From Shimia sp. SK013 (GTDB taxonomy: Bacteria; Pseudomonadota; Alphaproteobacteria; Rhodobacterales; Rhodobacteraceae), in assembly GCF_001292625.1 (NCBI RefSeq), contig NZ_LAJH01000026.1, positions 62,001-126,000 of the forward strand: DNA of 64,000 nt, given 5' to 3'. The notes under the pieces were generated by a model. That model ran no database searches. It saw nothing but the letters and a program-made list of their open reading frames with translations, and had not been told where the DNA came from. The translations under genes and the position numbers were made by a program. Shown piece by piece: positions 1-9,905 of this stretch; position 1 is the stretch's first letter; each line of letters starts with the position of its first letter.

Positions 1-744
1 TACGACGGGGAGAACCTGCAGTATCTGACTGATAGCAAAGACATCGTGTTGGCGCCGCGTTTCTCGCCCACGGGTGATCAAGTGCTTTATACCAGCTATG
101 AAACCGGATTTCCGCAGGTCTATGTGCTTAATGTTGGTTCGGCCCAGAGACGGGTGTTGAGCAACCAGAGTGGTACGATGAGTTTTGCGCCGCGTTTCTC
201 GCCCGATGGCAAGAGCGTCGTGATGTCGGTCACAGATGGTGGTAACACCGACCTCTATAAAATGGACATTGGCAGCGGCAAACGCACGCGTCTGTCACAA
301 TCGCCGTCCATTGAGACTGCGCCGAGCTACAATCCGGATGGCAGCCAGATCGTTTTTGAAAGCGACCGCTCGGGCACCCAACAGCTTTATGTGATGAGCG
401 CAAACGGCGGCGAGGCCAAGCGGATCAGCTTTGGTCAGGGGCGCTATGGCACACCAGTCTGGAGCCCGCGCGGCGATCTGATTGCCTTTACCAAGCAAAA
501 CAAAGGCCGGTTCCACATCGGCGTGATGCGCACCGACGGCAGCGAAGAGCGGCTGTTGACCGCGTCGTTTCTGGATGAAGGCCCAACATGGGCGCCCAAC
601 GGGCGGGTGATTATGTTCACACGCGAAACCCGTGGCGCGGACGGGGTGTCGGCGCTGTATTCCGTGGATGTGTCGGGGCGCAACCTGAAGCGGGTTGAAA
701 TTGGCGGCGGCGGCTCTGATCCGAGTTGGTCACCGCTGCAATAA
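1..744 (+). CDS. tolB: Tol-Pal system protein TolB (3' part)
   Basis: Periplasmic beta-propeller protein of the Tol-Pal envelope complex, which links the inner-membrane TolQRA motor to the outer-membrane lipoprotein Pal. The reading frame is open from base 1, so the N-terminal domain lies upstream of the window. What is visible is the propeller: repeated blades carrying F/Y-S/N-P-D/R-G motifs ([35 protein letters not shown]), ending in WSPLQ. Pal follows 76 bases after the stop and YbgF after that, the usual order. Identification is firm from motif and context; only the truncation by the window edge limits it. Confidence 0.95.
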   Translation, partial: YDGENLQYLTDSKDIVLAPRFSPTGDQVLYTSYETGFPQVYVLNVGSAQRRVLSNQSGTMSFAPRFSPDGKSVVMSVTDGGNTDLYKMDIGSGKRTRLSQSPSIETAPSYNPDGSQIVFESDRSGTQQLYVMSANGGEAKRISFGQGRYGTPVWSPRGDLIAFTKQNKGRFHIGVMRTDGSEERLLTASFLDEGPTWAPNGRVIMFTRETRGADGVSALYSVDVSGRNLKRVEIGGGGSDPSWSPLQ

Positions 745-820
745 GGTAAGATTTAAACGCGGCGCCATCTGTGATAGGACTGGCGCAAGAACAGGCAACG
801 ATAAAAAGAGGCACTTCGAG

Positions 821-1321
821 ATGAAACACCTGAGCAAAGCGGCATTGGTCGTAGCAGGTCTGGCTCTGGCCGCCTGTAGTCAGCCGTATTTGGATGACGG
901 CTATCAAGGGCCGGGCGCGGGCACGGGCGAGGCGGGCAGCGTGTCTGACCCGACGTCGGTGGCACATTTTAACGAAGCGATTGGCGACCGGGTGTTGTTC
1001 GCGGTGGATCAGTCCACGTTGGGCGAACAGGGCCGTTTGGTGGTGTTGGCGCAGGCGAACTGGCTGTTGGCAAACACTGAATATACCGCTGTGATCGAAG
1101 GCCATGCCGATGAGCAGGGCACGCGCGAATACAACCTTGCACTTGGCGCACGGCGCGCGGCGGCGGTCGAAGAGCTGTTGGTTGCCCAAGGTATTGCCGC
1201 AAACCGGTTGCGCACAGTCAGCTTTGGCAAAGAGCGTCCGCTTGAGGTCTGTTCGCAAGAAAGTTGCTATGAGCGAAACCGGCGGGCAGTCACAGTGCTG
1301 GCGGCTGGCCTGTCTGGATAA
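821..1321 (+). CDS. pal: Peptidoglycan-associated lipoprotein Pal
   Basis: Outer-membrane lipoprotein that anchors the envelope to peptidoglycan and binds TolB during constriction. The 166-residue protein opens with a lipoprotein signal (charged MKHLSK, hydrophobic stretch, lipobox LAAC with the acylated Cys at 19). The OmpA-like peptidoglycan-binding domain runs from about residue 55 to 162 and contains IEGHADEQGTREYN at about 92-105 and the RNRRA motif near the end. Two cysteines at 144 and 149 could form a disulfide. I chose the ATG at 821 because the frame is open further upstream but only this start gives a signal peptide. It lies between tolB and ybgF. Confidence 0.96.
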   Translation: MKHLSKAALVVAGLALAACSQPYLDDGYQGPGAGTGEAGSVSDPTSVAHFNEAIGDRVLFAVDQSTLGEQGRLVVLAQANWLLANTEYTAVIEGHADEQGTREYNLALGARRAAAVEELLVAQGIAANRLRTVSFGKERPLEVCSQESCYERNRRAVTVLAAGLSG

Positions 1322-1339
1322 TCGGCGGAGAAAAGCGAC

Positions 1340-2176
1340 ATGAAGAGTTCGGTATTTGGCGCGTTGACCGCCTTGGCGCTGGTGATGGCACCGATGAGTG
1401 GCGTAGCGCAGGATAATAGTGAAACGCTGGCGGACATCCGCCAGCAGTTGACCGTGCTTTATGTCGACATACAGCGTCTGAAGCGGGAGTTGTCGACCAC
1501 AGGCGCGCCGGGAGGCACAACGTCTGGGGCATCTACGCTTGAGCGTGTCGACGCCATTGAGCAGCGTTTGAAGGAACTGACGGGCAAAACCGAACAGCTG
1601 CAATATCGCGTCGAGCGGGTTGTAGAGGACGGCACGAACCGGATTGGCGATCTTGAATTCCGGTTGGTGGAGCTGGAAGGCGGCGACTTGAGCGCGCTGG
1701 GTGAGACCACAACATTGGGCGGTGATGTCGGATCGGTAGAAATTGTCGATAATGGCGATATTGGTTCGGGTGACGGCGATGCCACCGAGTTGGCGGTGGG
1801 CGAAGAGGCGGATTTCGCCCGCGCGATGACTGCCTTGGATGGCGGCGATTTCCTTGCGGCATCAGACCAGTTTGAGACCTTTGTGCAAACCTATCCCGGC
1901 AGTCCGCTGGAGGCCGAAGCGCATTTGCGCCGTGGGCAGGCGCTGGAAGGTATGCAAGAACACACGCGTGCGGCACGGGCGTTTCTGGAAGCCTATTCCG
2001 GCGGCCCAAATGCCGGTACTGCGCCTGAGTCGTTGTTCCGGTTGGGCAAGTCGTTGGGCGCCTTGGGGCAATCCGATGAGGCATGTGTGACGCTGAACGA
2101 GGTGGCGGTGCGGTATCCTGCGTCCGAATTTGTGACGCAAGCGCAGGACGAAATGACCTCATTGCAGTGTTCGTGA
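1340..2176 (+). CDS. ybgF: Tol-Pal cell division coordinator YbgF/CpoB
   Basis: Periplasmic protein that in Escherichia coli (CpoB) couples Tol-Pal with peptidoglycan synthesis at the septum. The 278-residue protein has a signal peptide ending near VAQD (residues 1-22), a heptad-rich coiled-coil section from about 25 to 115 (the trimerisation region of the family), an acidic Gly/Asp linker, and TPR repeats from about 150 to the C terminus, including the typical repeat opening FARAMTALDGGDFLAA. It starts 18 bases after pal and its stop overlaps the likely start of tilS, consistent with one operon. Confidence 0.93.
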   Translation: MKSSVFGALTALALVMAPMSGVAQDNSETLADIRQQLTVLYVDIQRLKRELSTTGAPGGTTSGASTLERVDAIEQRLKELTGKTEQLQYRVERVVEDGTNRIGDLEFRLVELEGGDLSALGETTTLGGDVGSVEIVDNGDIGSGDGDATELAVGEEADFARAMTALDGGDFLAASDQFETFVQTYPGSPLEAEAHLRRGQALEGMQEHTRAARAFLEAYSGGPNAGTAPESLFRLGKSLGALGQSDEACVTLNEVAVRYPASEFVTQAQDEMTSLQCS

Positions 2177-3396
2177 GCGGGCAAATCGCGCTTGAAGATG
2201 TGATCGCAGAGGCGCTGGAACGCGCCTTTGGCGGTGTGGTTCCCGAAACAATTGGCGTGGCTGTGAGTGGTGGCGGCGACAGCATGGCGTTGCTGGACCT
2301 GTTGCGCCTTTCAGGTGTGGCAGAGATTTGCATCGCAAGCGTGAACCATGGTTTGCGGGAGGAAGCGGCGGATGAGCTGACGTTGGTGGCAGCCTATGCG
2401 GCGCAGTACGGGTTGTCGCATGACATTTTGAAGTGGCACTGGGACGGCACCGGCAATTTGCAGGCCGCAGCCCGAGACGGGCGGCGGGCGGCATTGCGCG
2501 GCTGGGCGGTCGACCGCGGGATTGCATATGTGGCGATGGGTCATACGGCAGATGACCAAGCGGAGACTTTTTTGATGCGGCTGGCGCGTGGGTCCGGTGT
2601 GGACGGTTTGGCGGGCATGGCGGAGGCGCGTTTGGATGGCGCGGTGACATGGCTTCGTCCAGCGTTGGGCGCACGGCGCGAGGCGCTGCGGGTGCATTTG
2701 CGTGCGGCAGGGATCGTCTGGGCAGATGATCCCAGCAACGAAGATACGCGGTTTGATCGGGTGAAGGCGCGGCAGATGATGCAGACGCTGGCGCCGCTTG
2801 GGCTGACGGTCGAGCGATTGGTTCAGACTTCGCAGCATATGGCGCGGGAGAGCGACACGTTGCGCTGGGCCGCGGGGCAGGCCAAGGCGCGCGCAGCACA
2901 GGTGGTCGGAGGCGATGTGGTGCTTGATGTGGATGCGTTGGAGGCGATGCCGGAGAGCATGGCGTTGCGTGTCGTTGCCGACGCGCTGTGTTTTGTGTCA
3001 GGTGAGACCTATCGACCGAGGTTCAAAGCCTTGAAGGCCGCGTTGGAGAGCCGCAAGAGCGTGACGCTGCACGGGTGTTTGATCCTGTCGGGTCGCGAGC
3101 GCGTAATCATCACAAGGGAACTTAAGGCGGTTCAAGAGAAACGGGTGCCTGTCGGGACCGTCTGGGACGGGCGCTGGCGGGTATTTGGGCCTGAAGCAGC
3201 GGGTCTTGAAGTGGGCGTTTTTGGCGAGGGCGGGTTCGCACAGTGTCCAGATTGGCGTGCCGCTGGTGTGTCTCGCCAGACGCTTTTGGCGTCACCTGCG
3301 GTGTGGCGAGACGAAGAGTTGATCGCCGCTCCGCTGGCGGAATTCGGGGACGGCTGGTACGCTGAGTTGGTCGATGGGCGGGCTGTGTTTGGCTGA
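2173..3396 (+). CDS. tilS: tRNA(Ile)-lysidine synthetase TilS
   Basis: ATP-dependent enzyme that converts C34 of the CAU-anticodon tRNA-Ile to lysidine so that AUA is read as isoleucine; essential and cytosolic. The PP-loop ATPase motif SGGGDSMAL lies about 33 residues from the chosen start, and the N-terminal catalytic domain continues through SVNHGLREEA, AMGHTADDQAETFLMRLARGS and RPAL. The C-terminal half is more divergent, as in other alphaproteobacteria. The frame is open upstream into ybgF; I chose GTG at 2173 because it overlaps the ybgF stop (GTGA), which would couple translation. GTG at 2167 is an alternative and neither has a strong ribosome-binding site, so the start is uncertain while the identity is firm. 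Confidence 0.92.
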   Translation: MSGQIALEDVIAEALERAFGGVVPETIGVAVSGGGDSMALLDLLRLSGVAEICIASVNHGLREEAADELTLVAAYAAQYGLSHDILKWHWDGTGNLQAAARDGRRAALRGWAVDRGIAYVAMGHTADDQAETFLMRLARGSGVDGLAGMAEARLDGAVTWLRPALGARREALRVHLRAAGIVWADDPSNEDTRFDRVKARQMMQTLAPLGLTVERLVQTSQHMARESDTLRWAAGQAKARAAQVVGGDVVLDVDALEAMPESMALRVVADALCFVSGETYRPRFKALKAALESRKSVTLHGCLILSGRERVIITRELKAVQEKRVPVGTVWDGRWRVFGPEAAGLEVGVFGEGGFAQCPDWRAAGVSRQTLLASPAVWRDEELIAAPLAEFGDGWYAELVDGRAVFG

Positions 3397-3504
3397 AAGA
3401 GCGCAAACATAGGAAAAAACGCATTGAACTGTGCTCTGTGATGTCTATTTAACTCTAATCGCCGTCATGTTAGTAACCGCGGCGGTTTTTACGGGAGATT
3501 TGCC

Positions 3505-5427
3505 TTGGGCAACGCGCGAAATATAGCTTTTTGGGTCGTCATCTTTTTGCTGATTCTGGCTTTGTTCAATCTTTTTGACAGCAATGGATCTGCTATGCAG
3601 AGCCGCGATCAGAGCTACTCTGAGTTTGTGGCCGCAGTGGAAAGTGATCAGGTGACTGCAGTCACGCTGGATGGTGAGAAAGCGACTTATTCCACCACGG
3701 ATGGTACCAGCTATGCTGTTATCATGCCTAGCGATGCCGAAGTGACCAAGCTGTTGATCGACAACAACATTCCTTTGACGGCAAAAAGCCAGGAGTCCTC
3801 GGGTTTCCAAGCGTTGCTGTTTAGTATGCTGCCGGTGTTGCTGCTTGTTGGTGTGTGGATTTATTTCATGAACCGAATGCAGGGCGGCGGCAAAGGTGGC
3901 GCGATGGGCTTTGGCAAATCCAAGGCCAAGATGCTAACCGAGAAACAGGGTCGTGTGACGTTTGACGATGTGGCCGGCATCGATGAGGCCAAAGAAGAGT
4001 TGGAAGAGATCGTGGAATTCCTGCGCAATCCGCAGAAGTTTTCGCGTCTTGGCGGCAAGATTCCCAAAGGGGCGTTGCTTGTTGGCCCTCCCGGCACAGG
4101 TAAAACGCTGCTGGCGCGCGCAATTGCGGGCGAGGCGGGCGTGCCGTTCTTTACAATTTCCGGTTCCGACTTTGTCGAAATGTTCGTGGGCGTTGGCGCA
4201 AGCCGTGTACGCGACATGTTCGAGCAGGCCAAGAAAAACGCCCCATGTATCGTGTTCATCGATGAAATTGACGCCGTAGGCCGGTCGCGTGGCGCAGGTT
4301 ATGGCGGCGGCAACGATGAGCGTGAACAGACGCTCAACCAGTTGCTGGTTGAGATGGACGGCTTCGAAGCCAACGAGGGTGTGATCATTCTGGCGGCGAC
4401 AAACCGCAAGGATGTTCTGGATCCGGCGTTGCTACGTCCCGGTCGTTTTGACCGCAACGTGACCGTGGGCAACCCTGACATCAAAGGTCGTGAGAAAATT
4501 CTGGGCGTGCATGCGCGCAAAACTCCGCTGGGGCCTGACGTGGATCTGCGCATCATTGCGCGTGGTACGCCGGGCTTTTCTGGTGCGGATCTGGCGAACC
4601 TTGTGAACGAAGCGGCCCTGACAGCAGCGCGTGTGGGACGTCGGTTCGTGACAATGGAAGATTACGAGCACGCCAAAGACAAAGTCATGATGGGCGCGGA
4701 GCGTCGGTCAATGGTTTTGACGCAGGATCAGAAAGAGAAGACGGCATATCACGAAGCAGGCCACGCGCTTGTGGGGATCAATTTGCCGAAATGTGATCCG
4801 GTTTATAAGGCGACAATCATTCCGCGTGGCGGGGCCTTGGGTATGGTGATGAGCCTGCCGGAGATGGACAAGTTGCAGTTGTTCAAAGACGAGGCGCACC
4901 AGCGCATTGCCATGACCATGGCAGGCAAAGCGGCTGAGATCTTTAAGTACGGTTCGGAAAGTGTGTCGTCGGGTCCGGTGGGCGACATCCAGCAGGCGAG
5001 CCAGTTGGCACGCTCGATGGTGATGCGTTACGGCATGTCTGACAAAGTCGGCAACATCGACTATGCCGAAGCACATCAGGGATATCAGGGTCAGACCGGC
5101 GGTTTTTCGGTGTCAGCGCACACCAAGGAGCTGATCGAGGAGGAAGTGAAATCCTTCATCGAAGATGGCTATGAGCTTGCGCTCAAGATCATCACCGAGA
5201 AAGAAGTCGAATTTGAGCGTCTGGCGCAGGGCTTGTTGGAATACGAAACCCTGACGGGTGACGAAATCATGCGTGTCATGAACGGCGATGCGCCAAGCAC
5301 AAAAGAAGACGACGACGACAAGCCGGACGAAGGCAATGCGCCAAGCGTAACGGCCGTTCCCAAGACCAAACCCCGCAAGAAATCTTCGGATGACGATGGC
5401 GGGATGGAGCCGGAACCCACCGGCTGA
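3505..5427 (+). CDS. ftsH: ATP-dependent zinc metalloprotease FtsH
   Basis: Inner-membrane hexameric AAA+ protease that degrades misassembled membrane proteins and regulators such as sigma-32 and LpxC. The 640-residue protein has a first membrane helix at about 8-23, a periplasmic domain, a second helix at about 103-122, then the AAA module: Walker A GPPGTGKT at 194-201, Walker B IVFIDEID at about 249-256, and the second region of homology with RPGRFDR at about 311-317. The zinc site HEAGH is at 416-420. The start is a TTG preceded by an ACGGGAG ribosome-binding site seven bases away; the first residues [10 protein letters not shown] suit FtsH. The C-terminal tail is acidic and lysine-rich. 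A strong terminator follows. Confidence 0.97.
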   Translation: MGNARNIAFWVVIFLLILALFNLFDSNGSAMQSRDQSYSEFVAAVESDQVTAVTLDGEKATYSTTDGTSYAVIMPSDAEVTKLLIDNNIPLTAKSQESSGFQALLFSMLPVLLLVGVWIYFMNRMQGGGKGGAMGFGKSKAKMLTEKQGRVTFDDVAGIDEAKEELEEIVEFLRNPQKFSRLGGKIPKGALLVGPPGTGKTLLARAIAGEAGVPFFTISGSDFVEMFVGVGASRVRDMFEQAKKNAPCIVFIDEIDAVGRSRGAGYGGGNDEREQTLNQLLVEMDGFEANEGVIILAATNRKDVLDPALLRPGRFDRNVTVGNPDIKGREKILGVHARKTPLGPDVDLRIIARGTPGFSGADLANLVNEAALTAARVGRRFVTMEDYEHAKDKVMMGAERRSMVLTQDQKEKTAYHEAGHALVGINLPKCDPVYKATIIPRGGALGMVMSLPEMDKLQLFKDEAHQRIAMTMAGKAAEIFKYGSESVSSGPVGDIQQASQLARSMVMRYGMSDKVGNIDYAEAHQGYQGQTGGFSVSAHTKELIEEEVKSFIEDGYELALKIITEKEVEFERLAQGLLEYETLTGDEIMRVMNGDAPSTKEDDDDKPDEGNAPSVTAVPKTKPRKKSSDDDGGMEPEPTG

Positions 5428-5467
5428 ATGTGAGGGACAGACCCTTAAGACAGGGCTCAAGACGATG

Positions 5468-5506
5468 AACCCCCGAGGCGTGAGGGCGCCCCGGGGGTTT
5501 TTTCTT
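5468..5506 (+). terminator. Rho-independent terminator after ftsH
   Basis: A GC-rich inverted repeat (AACCCCCG ... CGGGGGTT) is followed at once by a run of six or more T residues. It lies 40 bases beyond the ftsH stop and would end the tolB-to-ftsH transcription unit. Confidence 0.88.
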
Positions 5507-5792
5507 TTGCGAGCAGATTTGTTTGGATGCTGGCGCTGTGGAGGTGATCGCCAACGTCAAAATCCACGTAACCACGCCTGAGGCGACGGACACGATTTGC
5601 ACGTATCACCGGGGTGTGACCCCCGTGAACCACATGTTTGTGCCAAAAGGGTAAGCCGTGTCGGGTCTGCGCAGGATTTGGCAACTGGCAGGGCCATCAC
5701 GGCCCCTGATGCCCTTCGTCACATAAGCTGCGTTGTTTGCCGCAAACGCCTTCGCTAGGTTTTGGCCTACGAGTGGAACAGGGAGAGGCAAG
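5507..5792 (+). other. Intergenic stretch between ftsH terminator and MOSC gene
   Basis: With the ftsH terminator this makes about 365 bases without a convincing gene. A frame open from about 5510 to a TAA at 5652-5654 encodes about 47 residues with no clear start or ribosome-binding site, and no recognisable domain. A GC-rich repeat GGGCCATCACGGCCC-like element lies near 5690-5706. The last bases carry the ribosome-binding site of the next gene. I see no RNA gene here. Confidence 0.4.
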
Positions 5793-6392
5793 ATGCCTGC
5801 GCTAAAATCAACAAATTTTGAGGCGGAAGTGGTTTGGCTGGGCCGCGTGGCGGACAGAGGGACGGATTTGCAGGCAGAAGGCGCACAGACCTTACCGCTG
5901 GCTTTTGGCGGCGCGGACAATGAATGTCACGCGGGTGTGACGCGGGCGTCTTGCAGCCGTGTGTCAGCGCTTTATGAGACCGGAACGGAGATTGCCAATG
6001 TGCGGCAGCTGTCGGTGCTCAGTCAGGAAGAGTTGGACCGGATTGCAACCAATATGGGGCTTGAGAGCGTCGATCCTGCATGGGTTGGGGCGTCGTTGGT
6101 GATCAAGGGTATACCCGATTTCACCCATGTGCCGCCAAACGCGCGATTGCAGGGGCCGGATGGGGCGACCATCACCATCGACATGGAGAACCGCCCCTGC
6201 GTCTTTCCCGGTCGCGTGATCGAAGGCGTCCACGAGGGCTTTGGCAAAAAGTTCAAGCCGGCAGCAAATGGATTGCGGGGCGTGACCGCTTGGGTCGAAA
6301 GGCCCGGTACATTGGCGTTGGGCGACAAAATGCGGCTGTTTATTCCCGATCAGCCGGTTTGGAGCCAGCTGGATGTGGCACGCGGCCAGTAA
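5793..6392 (+). CDS. MOSC domain-containing protein
   Basis: A 199-residue protein with the features of the stand-alone MOSC family (molybdenum cofactor sulfurase C-terminal domain), whose members bind the molybdenum cofactor or handle sulfur through a conserved cysteine. Seen here are DNECHAGVTRASCSRV near residue 50, NVRQLSVLSQEELD, a segment resembling the MOSC core (VGASLVIKGIPDFTHVPPNARLQ), and the conserved NRPC cysteine at about residue 137, followed by GRVIEGVHEGFGKKFK and GVTAWVERPGTL. ATG 5793 follows GGGAGAGG by seven bases. It appears monocistronic, and its physiological substrate cannot be read from the sequence. The family call is fairly confident; a specific function is not assigned. 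Confidence 0.78.
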   Translation: MPALKSTNFEAEVVWLGRVADRGTDLQAEGAQTLPLAFGGADNECHAGVTRASCSRVSALYETGTEIANVRQLSVLSQEELDRIATNMGLESVDPAWVGASLVIKGIPDFTHVPPNARLQGPDGATITIDMENRPCVFPGRVIEGVHEGFGKKFKPAANGLRGVTAWVERPGTLALGDKMRLFIPDQPVWSQLDVARGQ

Positions 6393-6569
6393 CGGCCGCG
6401 AGTCGCGAAAGAAATGCGCCTAAGGTGACGTTGCGTTTCCAAAAAGAAACTGGCGCTGCCTATGCCGACGCAACAAGCGCCGGAAATGTCGGAAATGCAT
6501 GTCGCCGTCGGAAATTGGGGCGCTACAAAAGATTGAGAGAGCGCCAACATTTTGTGACAGGGATCCGTC

Positions 6570-8246
6570 ATGAGTTTTAAAACAGACATCGAAATCGCAC
6601 GTGAAGCCAAAAAACGCCCGATCCAGGAGATCGGCGCCAAACTTGGCATCGGAAGTGACGACCTGCTGCCCTATGGCCACGACAAGGCCAAGGTGAGCCA
6701 AGAGTTCATCAACTCGGTTCAGGGCAAAGAAAACGGCAAGCTGATCCTTGTCACCGCCATCAACCCGACGCCTGCGGGCGAAGGCAAGACCACCACAACC
6801 GTGGGTCTGGGTGATGGCCTGAACGCGATTGGCAAGAAGGCGGCGATTTGTATCCGCGAAGCCTCGCTTGGGCCGAACTTTGGCATGAAGGGCGGCGCCG
6901 CTGGCGGCGGGTATGCGCAAGTTGTGCCGATGGAAGAAATGAACCTGCACTTTACAGGCGATTTTCACGCAATCACGTCGGCGCACAACCTGTTGAGCGC
7001 GATGATTGATAACCACATCTATTGGGGCAACGAGCTTGAGATCGACGAGCGTCGGGTCACATGGCGTCGCGTTCTGGACATGAACGACCGCGCGCTGCGT
7101 GACACTGTGACGTCATTGGGTGGCGTGACCAACGGGTTCCCACGTCAGACAGGATTTGACATCACGGTGGCGTCGGAAGTCATGGCGATCCTGTGTCTGG
7201 CAAACGATCTGCAGGACCTGCAGAAACGTCTGGGCGACATGATCGTGGCCTATCGCCGTGATCGCAGCGCGATTTATGCGCGTGACATCAAAGCGGATGG
7301 CGCGATGACCGTGTTGTTGCGTGACGCGATGCAGCCCAACCTTGTGCAGACTTTGGAAAACAACCCCGCGTTTGTGCATGGCGGCCCGTTTGCCAACATC
7401 GCGCACGGCTGTAACTCGGTCATTGCCACCACAACAGCGCTAAAAGTTGCCGACTATGTGGTGACTGAGGCTGGATTTGGTGCCGATCTGGGTGCCGAGA
7501 AGTTCATGAACATCAAATGCCGCAAAGCGGGGCTTGCGCCCGACGCGGTTGTGCTGGTCGCGACGATCCGCGCGATGAAAATGAACGGTGGTGTGGCCAA
7601 GGCCGATCTTGGCGCGGAAAATGTCGACGCGGTCAAAGAGGGCTGTGCCAACCTTGGGCGCCACATTGGCAACCTGAAACAGTTTGGCGTGCCGGTTGTG
7701 GTCGCGATCAACCATTTTGTCACCGATACAGACGCCGAAGTGCAGGCGGTGAGGGATTATGTGGAGAGCGAAGGTTCTGAAGCGATCCTGTGTCAGCACT
7801 GGGCCAAAGGCTCGGAAGGCACCAAAGAACTGGCCACGCGGATCGCAGAGATCGCGGATGCCGGTGTCAGCCAGTTTGCGCCACTTTATAAAGACGAAAT
7901 GAGCCTGTTTGAGAAAATCGAACGGGTGGCTACGTCGATCTATCGCGCCGATGAAGTGCTTGCGGACAAGAAAATCCGCGATCAGCTAAAGGCTTGGGAA
8001 GATGCCGGATATGGCCATCTGCCGGTCTGTATGGCGAAGACGCAGTACTCGTTCTCGACCGATCCAAACCTGCGCGGCGCGCCAACAGGGCATTCTGTGC
8101 CGGTGCGCGAAGTGCGGCTGAGCGCAGGGGCAGGCTTTGTCGTGGTGATCTGCGGAGAGATCATGACAATGCCGGGTCTACCGCGTCATCCGGCTGCGGA
8201 AACCATTGGCATCAATGACGACGGACTGGTCGAAGGCCTGTTCTAA
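6570..8246 (+). CDS. fhs: Formate--tetrahydrofolate ligase
   Basis: Cytosolic enzyme joining formate to tetrahydrofolate with ATP to give 10-formyl-THF. The 558-residue length is typical. The ATP-binding loop [13 protein letters not shown] lies at about 65-77 and is followed by family blocks such as [38 protein letters not shown] and [19 protein letters not shown]; the C terminus carries [11 protein letters not shown]. In Rhodobacteraceae Fhs works with FolD (encoded next) to interconvert formate and methylene-THF, for instance during oxidation of methyl groups from osmolytes; that physiological role is inferred. ATG at 6570 has a GGGA ribosome-binding site in the ACAGGGATCC leader. Confidence 0.97.
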   Translation: MSFKTDIEIAREAKKRPIQEIGAKLGIGSDDLLPYGHDKAKVSQEFINSVQGKENGKLILVTAINPTPAGEGKTTTTVGLGDGLNAIGKKAAICIREASLGPNFGMKGGAAGGGYAQVVPMEEMNLHFTGDFHAITSAHNLLSAMIDNHIYWGNELEIDERRVTWRRVLDMNDRALRDTVTSLGGVTNGFPRQTGFDITVASEVMAILCLANDLQDLQKRLGDMIVAYRRDRSAIYARDIKADGAMTVLLRDAMQPNLVQTLENNPAFVHGGPFANIAHGCNSVIATTTALKVADYVVTEAGFGADLGAEKFMNIKCRKAGLAPDAVVLVATIRAMKMNGGVAKADLGAENVDAVKEGCANLGRHIGNLKQFGVPVVVAINHFVTDTDAEVQAVRDYVESEGSEAILCQHWAKGSEGTKELATRIAEIADAGVSQFAPLYKDEMSLFEKIERVATSIYRADEVLADKKIRDQLKAWEDAGYGHLPVCMAKTQYSFSTDPNLRGAPTGHSVPVREVRLSAGAGFVVVICGEIMTMPGLPRHPAAETIGINDDGLVEGLF

Positions 8247-8254
8247 AACCTTGT

Positions 8255-8288
8255 CCCGATGCCCGCAGCGCGCTGGCATCGGGGTTTC
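8255..8288 (+). terminator. Probable terminator after fhs
   Basis: CCCGATGCC at 8255-8263 pairs with GGCATCGGG at 8275-8283 around an eleven-base loop, followed by a short T run (TTT). It begins nine bases after the fhs stop. The short U tract makes it a weak or attenuating terminator, so fhs and folD may still be partly co-transcribed. Confidence 0.6.
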
Positions 8289-8389
8289 GCCTTTGGGGCG
8301 GTTTTTCGAGACAACAAGACGGGCACGGGGGTTGATTTCACCGGCCGTATCGCGGAAACCCGCGATGAATTGACCAGCGAGGACATGAC

Positions 8390-9292
8390 ATGACGGCGAC
8401 GATCATCGACGGAAAAGCCTTTGCAGCCACAGTGCGGGAGAAAGTTGCCGGGCACGTGGCGCGTCTGAAAGAAGAAAACGACATCACACCCGGTCTGGCG
8501 GTGGTTCTGGTGGGCGAAGATCCTGCGAGCCAGGTCTATGTGCGCTCAAAGGGCAAGCAAACCGTCGAAGTGGGCATGAACAGCTATGAGCACAAGCTGG
8601 AAATCGACACCGCCGAAGCGGACTTGCTGGCGCTGATTGATCAGCTCAACAATGATCCGGCGGTGCATGGCATTCTGGTGCAATTGCCGTTGCCGGGACA
8701 TCTGAACGAGGACTTGGTGATCAACTCGATTGATCCCGCCAAAGACGTAGACGGGTTTCACATTTCCAATGTGGGTCTGTTGGGCACGGGGCAGAAATCC
8801 ATGGTGCCGTGTACGCCGTTGGGGTGTTTGATGATGTTGCGTGAACATCACGGCTCTCTGTCAGGTCTGGATGCCGTGGTGGTTGGTCGGTCCAACATTG
8901 TGGGCAAACCAATGGCGCAATTGCTGCTTGGCGATAGCTGTACCGTGACGATCGCGCATTCGCGCACCAAGGACTTGCCGGATGTGGTGCGCCGCGCCGA
9001 CATCGTTGTGGCTGCCGTGGGCCGGCCCGAGATGGTGCCGGGGGACTGGATCAAAGAGGGTGCAACGGTGATCGACGTGGGCATCAACCGTATCGACGCG
9101 CCGGAGCGCGGCGAGGGCAAAACCCGCCTTGTCGGCGACGTGCATTTCGAAAGTGCTGCGGCTGTCGCTGGGGCGATCACACCGGTGCCGGGTGGCGTGG
9201 GGCCGATGACTATAGCCTGCCTGCTGGCCAACACCGTGACGGCTTGCTGTCGCGCCAATGGACTGGCAGAACCAGAAGGCCTGACGGCGTAA
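8390..9292 (+). CDS. folD: Bifunctional methylene-THF dehydrogenase/cyclohydrolase FolD
   Basis: Converts 5,10-methylene-THF to 5,10-methenyl-THF (NADP-dependent) and on to 10-formyl-THF. The 300-residue protein shows the catalytic YVRSKGKQ segment (Tyr and Lys near 50-56), [12 protein letters not shown] at about 87-98, the DVDGFH motif, PCTPLGCL, and the Rossmann motif [18 protein letters not shown], ending with [16 protein letters not shown]. The start at 8390 is preceded by GAGGAC; a slightly earlier ATG at 8385 runs into a stop after two codons. A perfect seven-base-pair hairpin (ATCGCGG at 8349-8355 with CCGCGAT at 8360-8366) lies in the leader. Functional partner of the preceding fhs. 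Confidence 0.97.
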   Translation: MTATIIDGKAFAATVREKVAGHVARLKEENDITPGLAVVLVGEDPASQVYVRSKGKQTVEVGMNSYEHKLEIDTAEADLLALIDQLNNDPAVHGILVQLPLPGHLNEDLVINSIDPAKDVDGFHISNVGLLGTGQKSMVPCTPLGCLMMLREHHGSLSGLDAVVVGRSNIVGKPMAQLLLGDSCTVTIAHSRTKDLPDVVRRADIVVAAVGRPEMVPGDWIKEGATVIDVGINRIDAPERGEGKTRLVGDVHFESAAAVAGAITPVPGGVGPMTIACLLANTVTACCRANGLAEPEGLTA

Positions 9293-9315
9293 GGTTGAGA
9301 TTTTTGAATGGGTTG

Positions 9316-9350
9316 AAGGGCGGTCCTGAAGAGGATCGCCCTTTCGCTTT
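9316..9350 (+). terminator. Terminator after folD
   Basis: GGGCGGTCC at 9318-9326 pairs with GGATCGCCC at 9333-9341, followed by TTTCGCTTT. The adjacent minus-strand gene ends at 9360, so the hairpin may serve both convergent genes. Confidence 0.65.
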
Positions 9351-9359
9351 GGGGCGCGG

Positions 9360-9788
9360 CTATTTGGGCAGTTCGGGCACCATGGTGCCGGTCATCAACG
9401 CAACCTGCGTGCGCGTGTCGCCTGAGATGGCAAATACTTCGGCTTGAACTATCACCAGCCGACGGCCGGGTTTGATGACTTTGCCAATGGCCTCAAGCCG
9501 GTCGCCTTGCGCCGGCGCCAGCAGGTGGATCTTCATTTCACTTGTGAGAACTTCGGCCTCTAACGGCATGACAGACAAGGCAGAATATCCGGCCGCGCTG
9601 TCACCTAGGCCAAAGGTGAGTGCGGCGTGCGCAAAGCCTTGCTGTTGTTGGCACCCATCAAGGATTGGTGCCCGTAGGGTGACCTGACCTACGGGCATCT
9701 CGTCGAGTTGAGCCCCGAATGTCGCCATCATCGATTGTTTGGCAAAGCTGTGGCGCAGCTTTGTCGTGAGATTTTCAGGTAGCGTCAT
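9360..9788 (-). CDS. PaaI-family hotdog thioesterase
   Basis: A 142-residue protein of the hotdog thioesterase fold, close to the PaaI/4HBT group that hydrolyses acyl- or aryl-CoA thioesters. Visible features are the helix-initiating segment GCQQQQGFAHAALTFGLGDSAAGYSAL, where the catalytic acidic residue sits in the D of GLGDSAAG, and the strand LTSEMKIHLLAPAQGDRLEAIGKVIKPGRRLVIVQAEVF, a standard PaaI pattern. No neighbouring phenylacetate genes are present, so the substrate is unknown. It is convergent with folD and about 117 bases downstream of pdeM. Confidence 0.82.
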   Translation of the reverse strand: MTLPENLTTKLRHSFAKQSMMATFGAQLDEMPVGQVTLRAPILDGCQQQQGFAHAALTFGLGDSAAGYSALSVMPLEAEVLTSEMKIHLLAPAQGDRLEAIGKVIKPGRRLVIVQAEVFAISGDTRTQVALMTGTMVPELPK

Positions 9789-9905
9789 TGGGTCACCAGA
9801 TTCCAGAAACGTGCGTTATCAAAGGCGCAAACGGGCTGTGGCGTCAATGGGAAGTGTTACTCAGATCGTCTTTGTCCTTTTTAATGAGGACGTTGGGCGC
9901 GATTG

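Noticed and set aside
617-1603. Long minus-strand frame across pal
   Set aside because: Composition (Cys, Arg, His rich) and position opposite the well-supported pal and ybgF genes mark it as a shadow.
5510-5654. An open frame of about 47 codons after the ftsH terminator
   Set aside because: It lacks a start codon with a ribosome-binding site and has no recognisable domain; it is likely chance in a GC-rich spacer.
6393-6569. A folate-type riboswitch ahead of fhs
   Set aside because: The 177-base leader has no stem arrangement I can match to the THF riboswitch classes.
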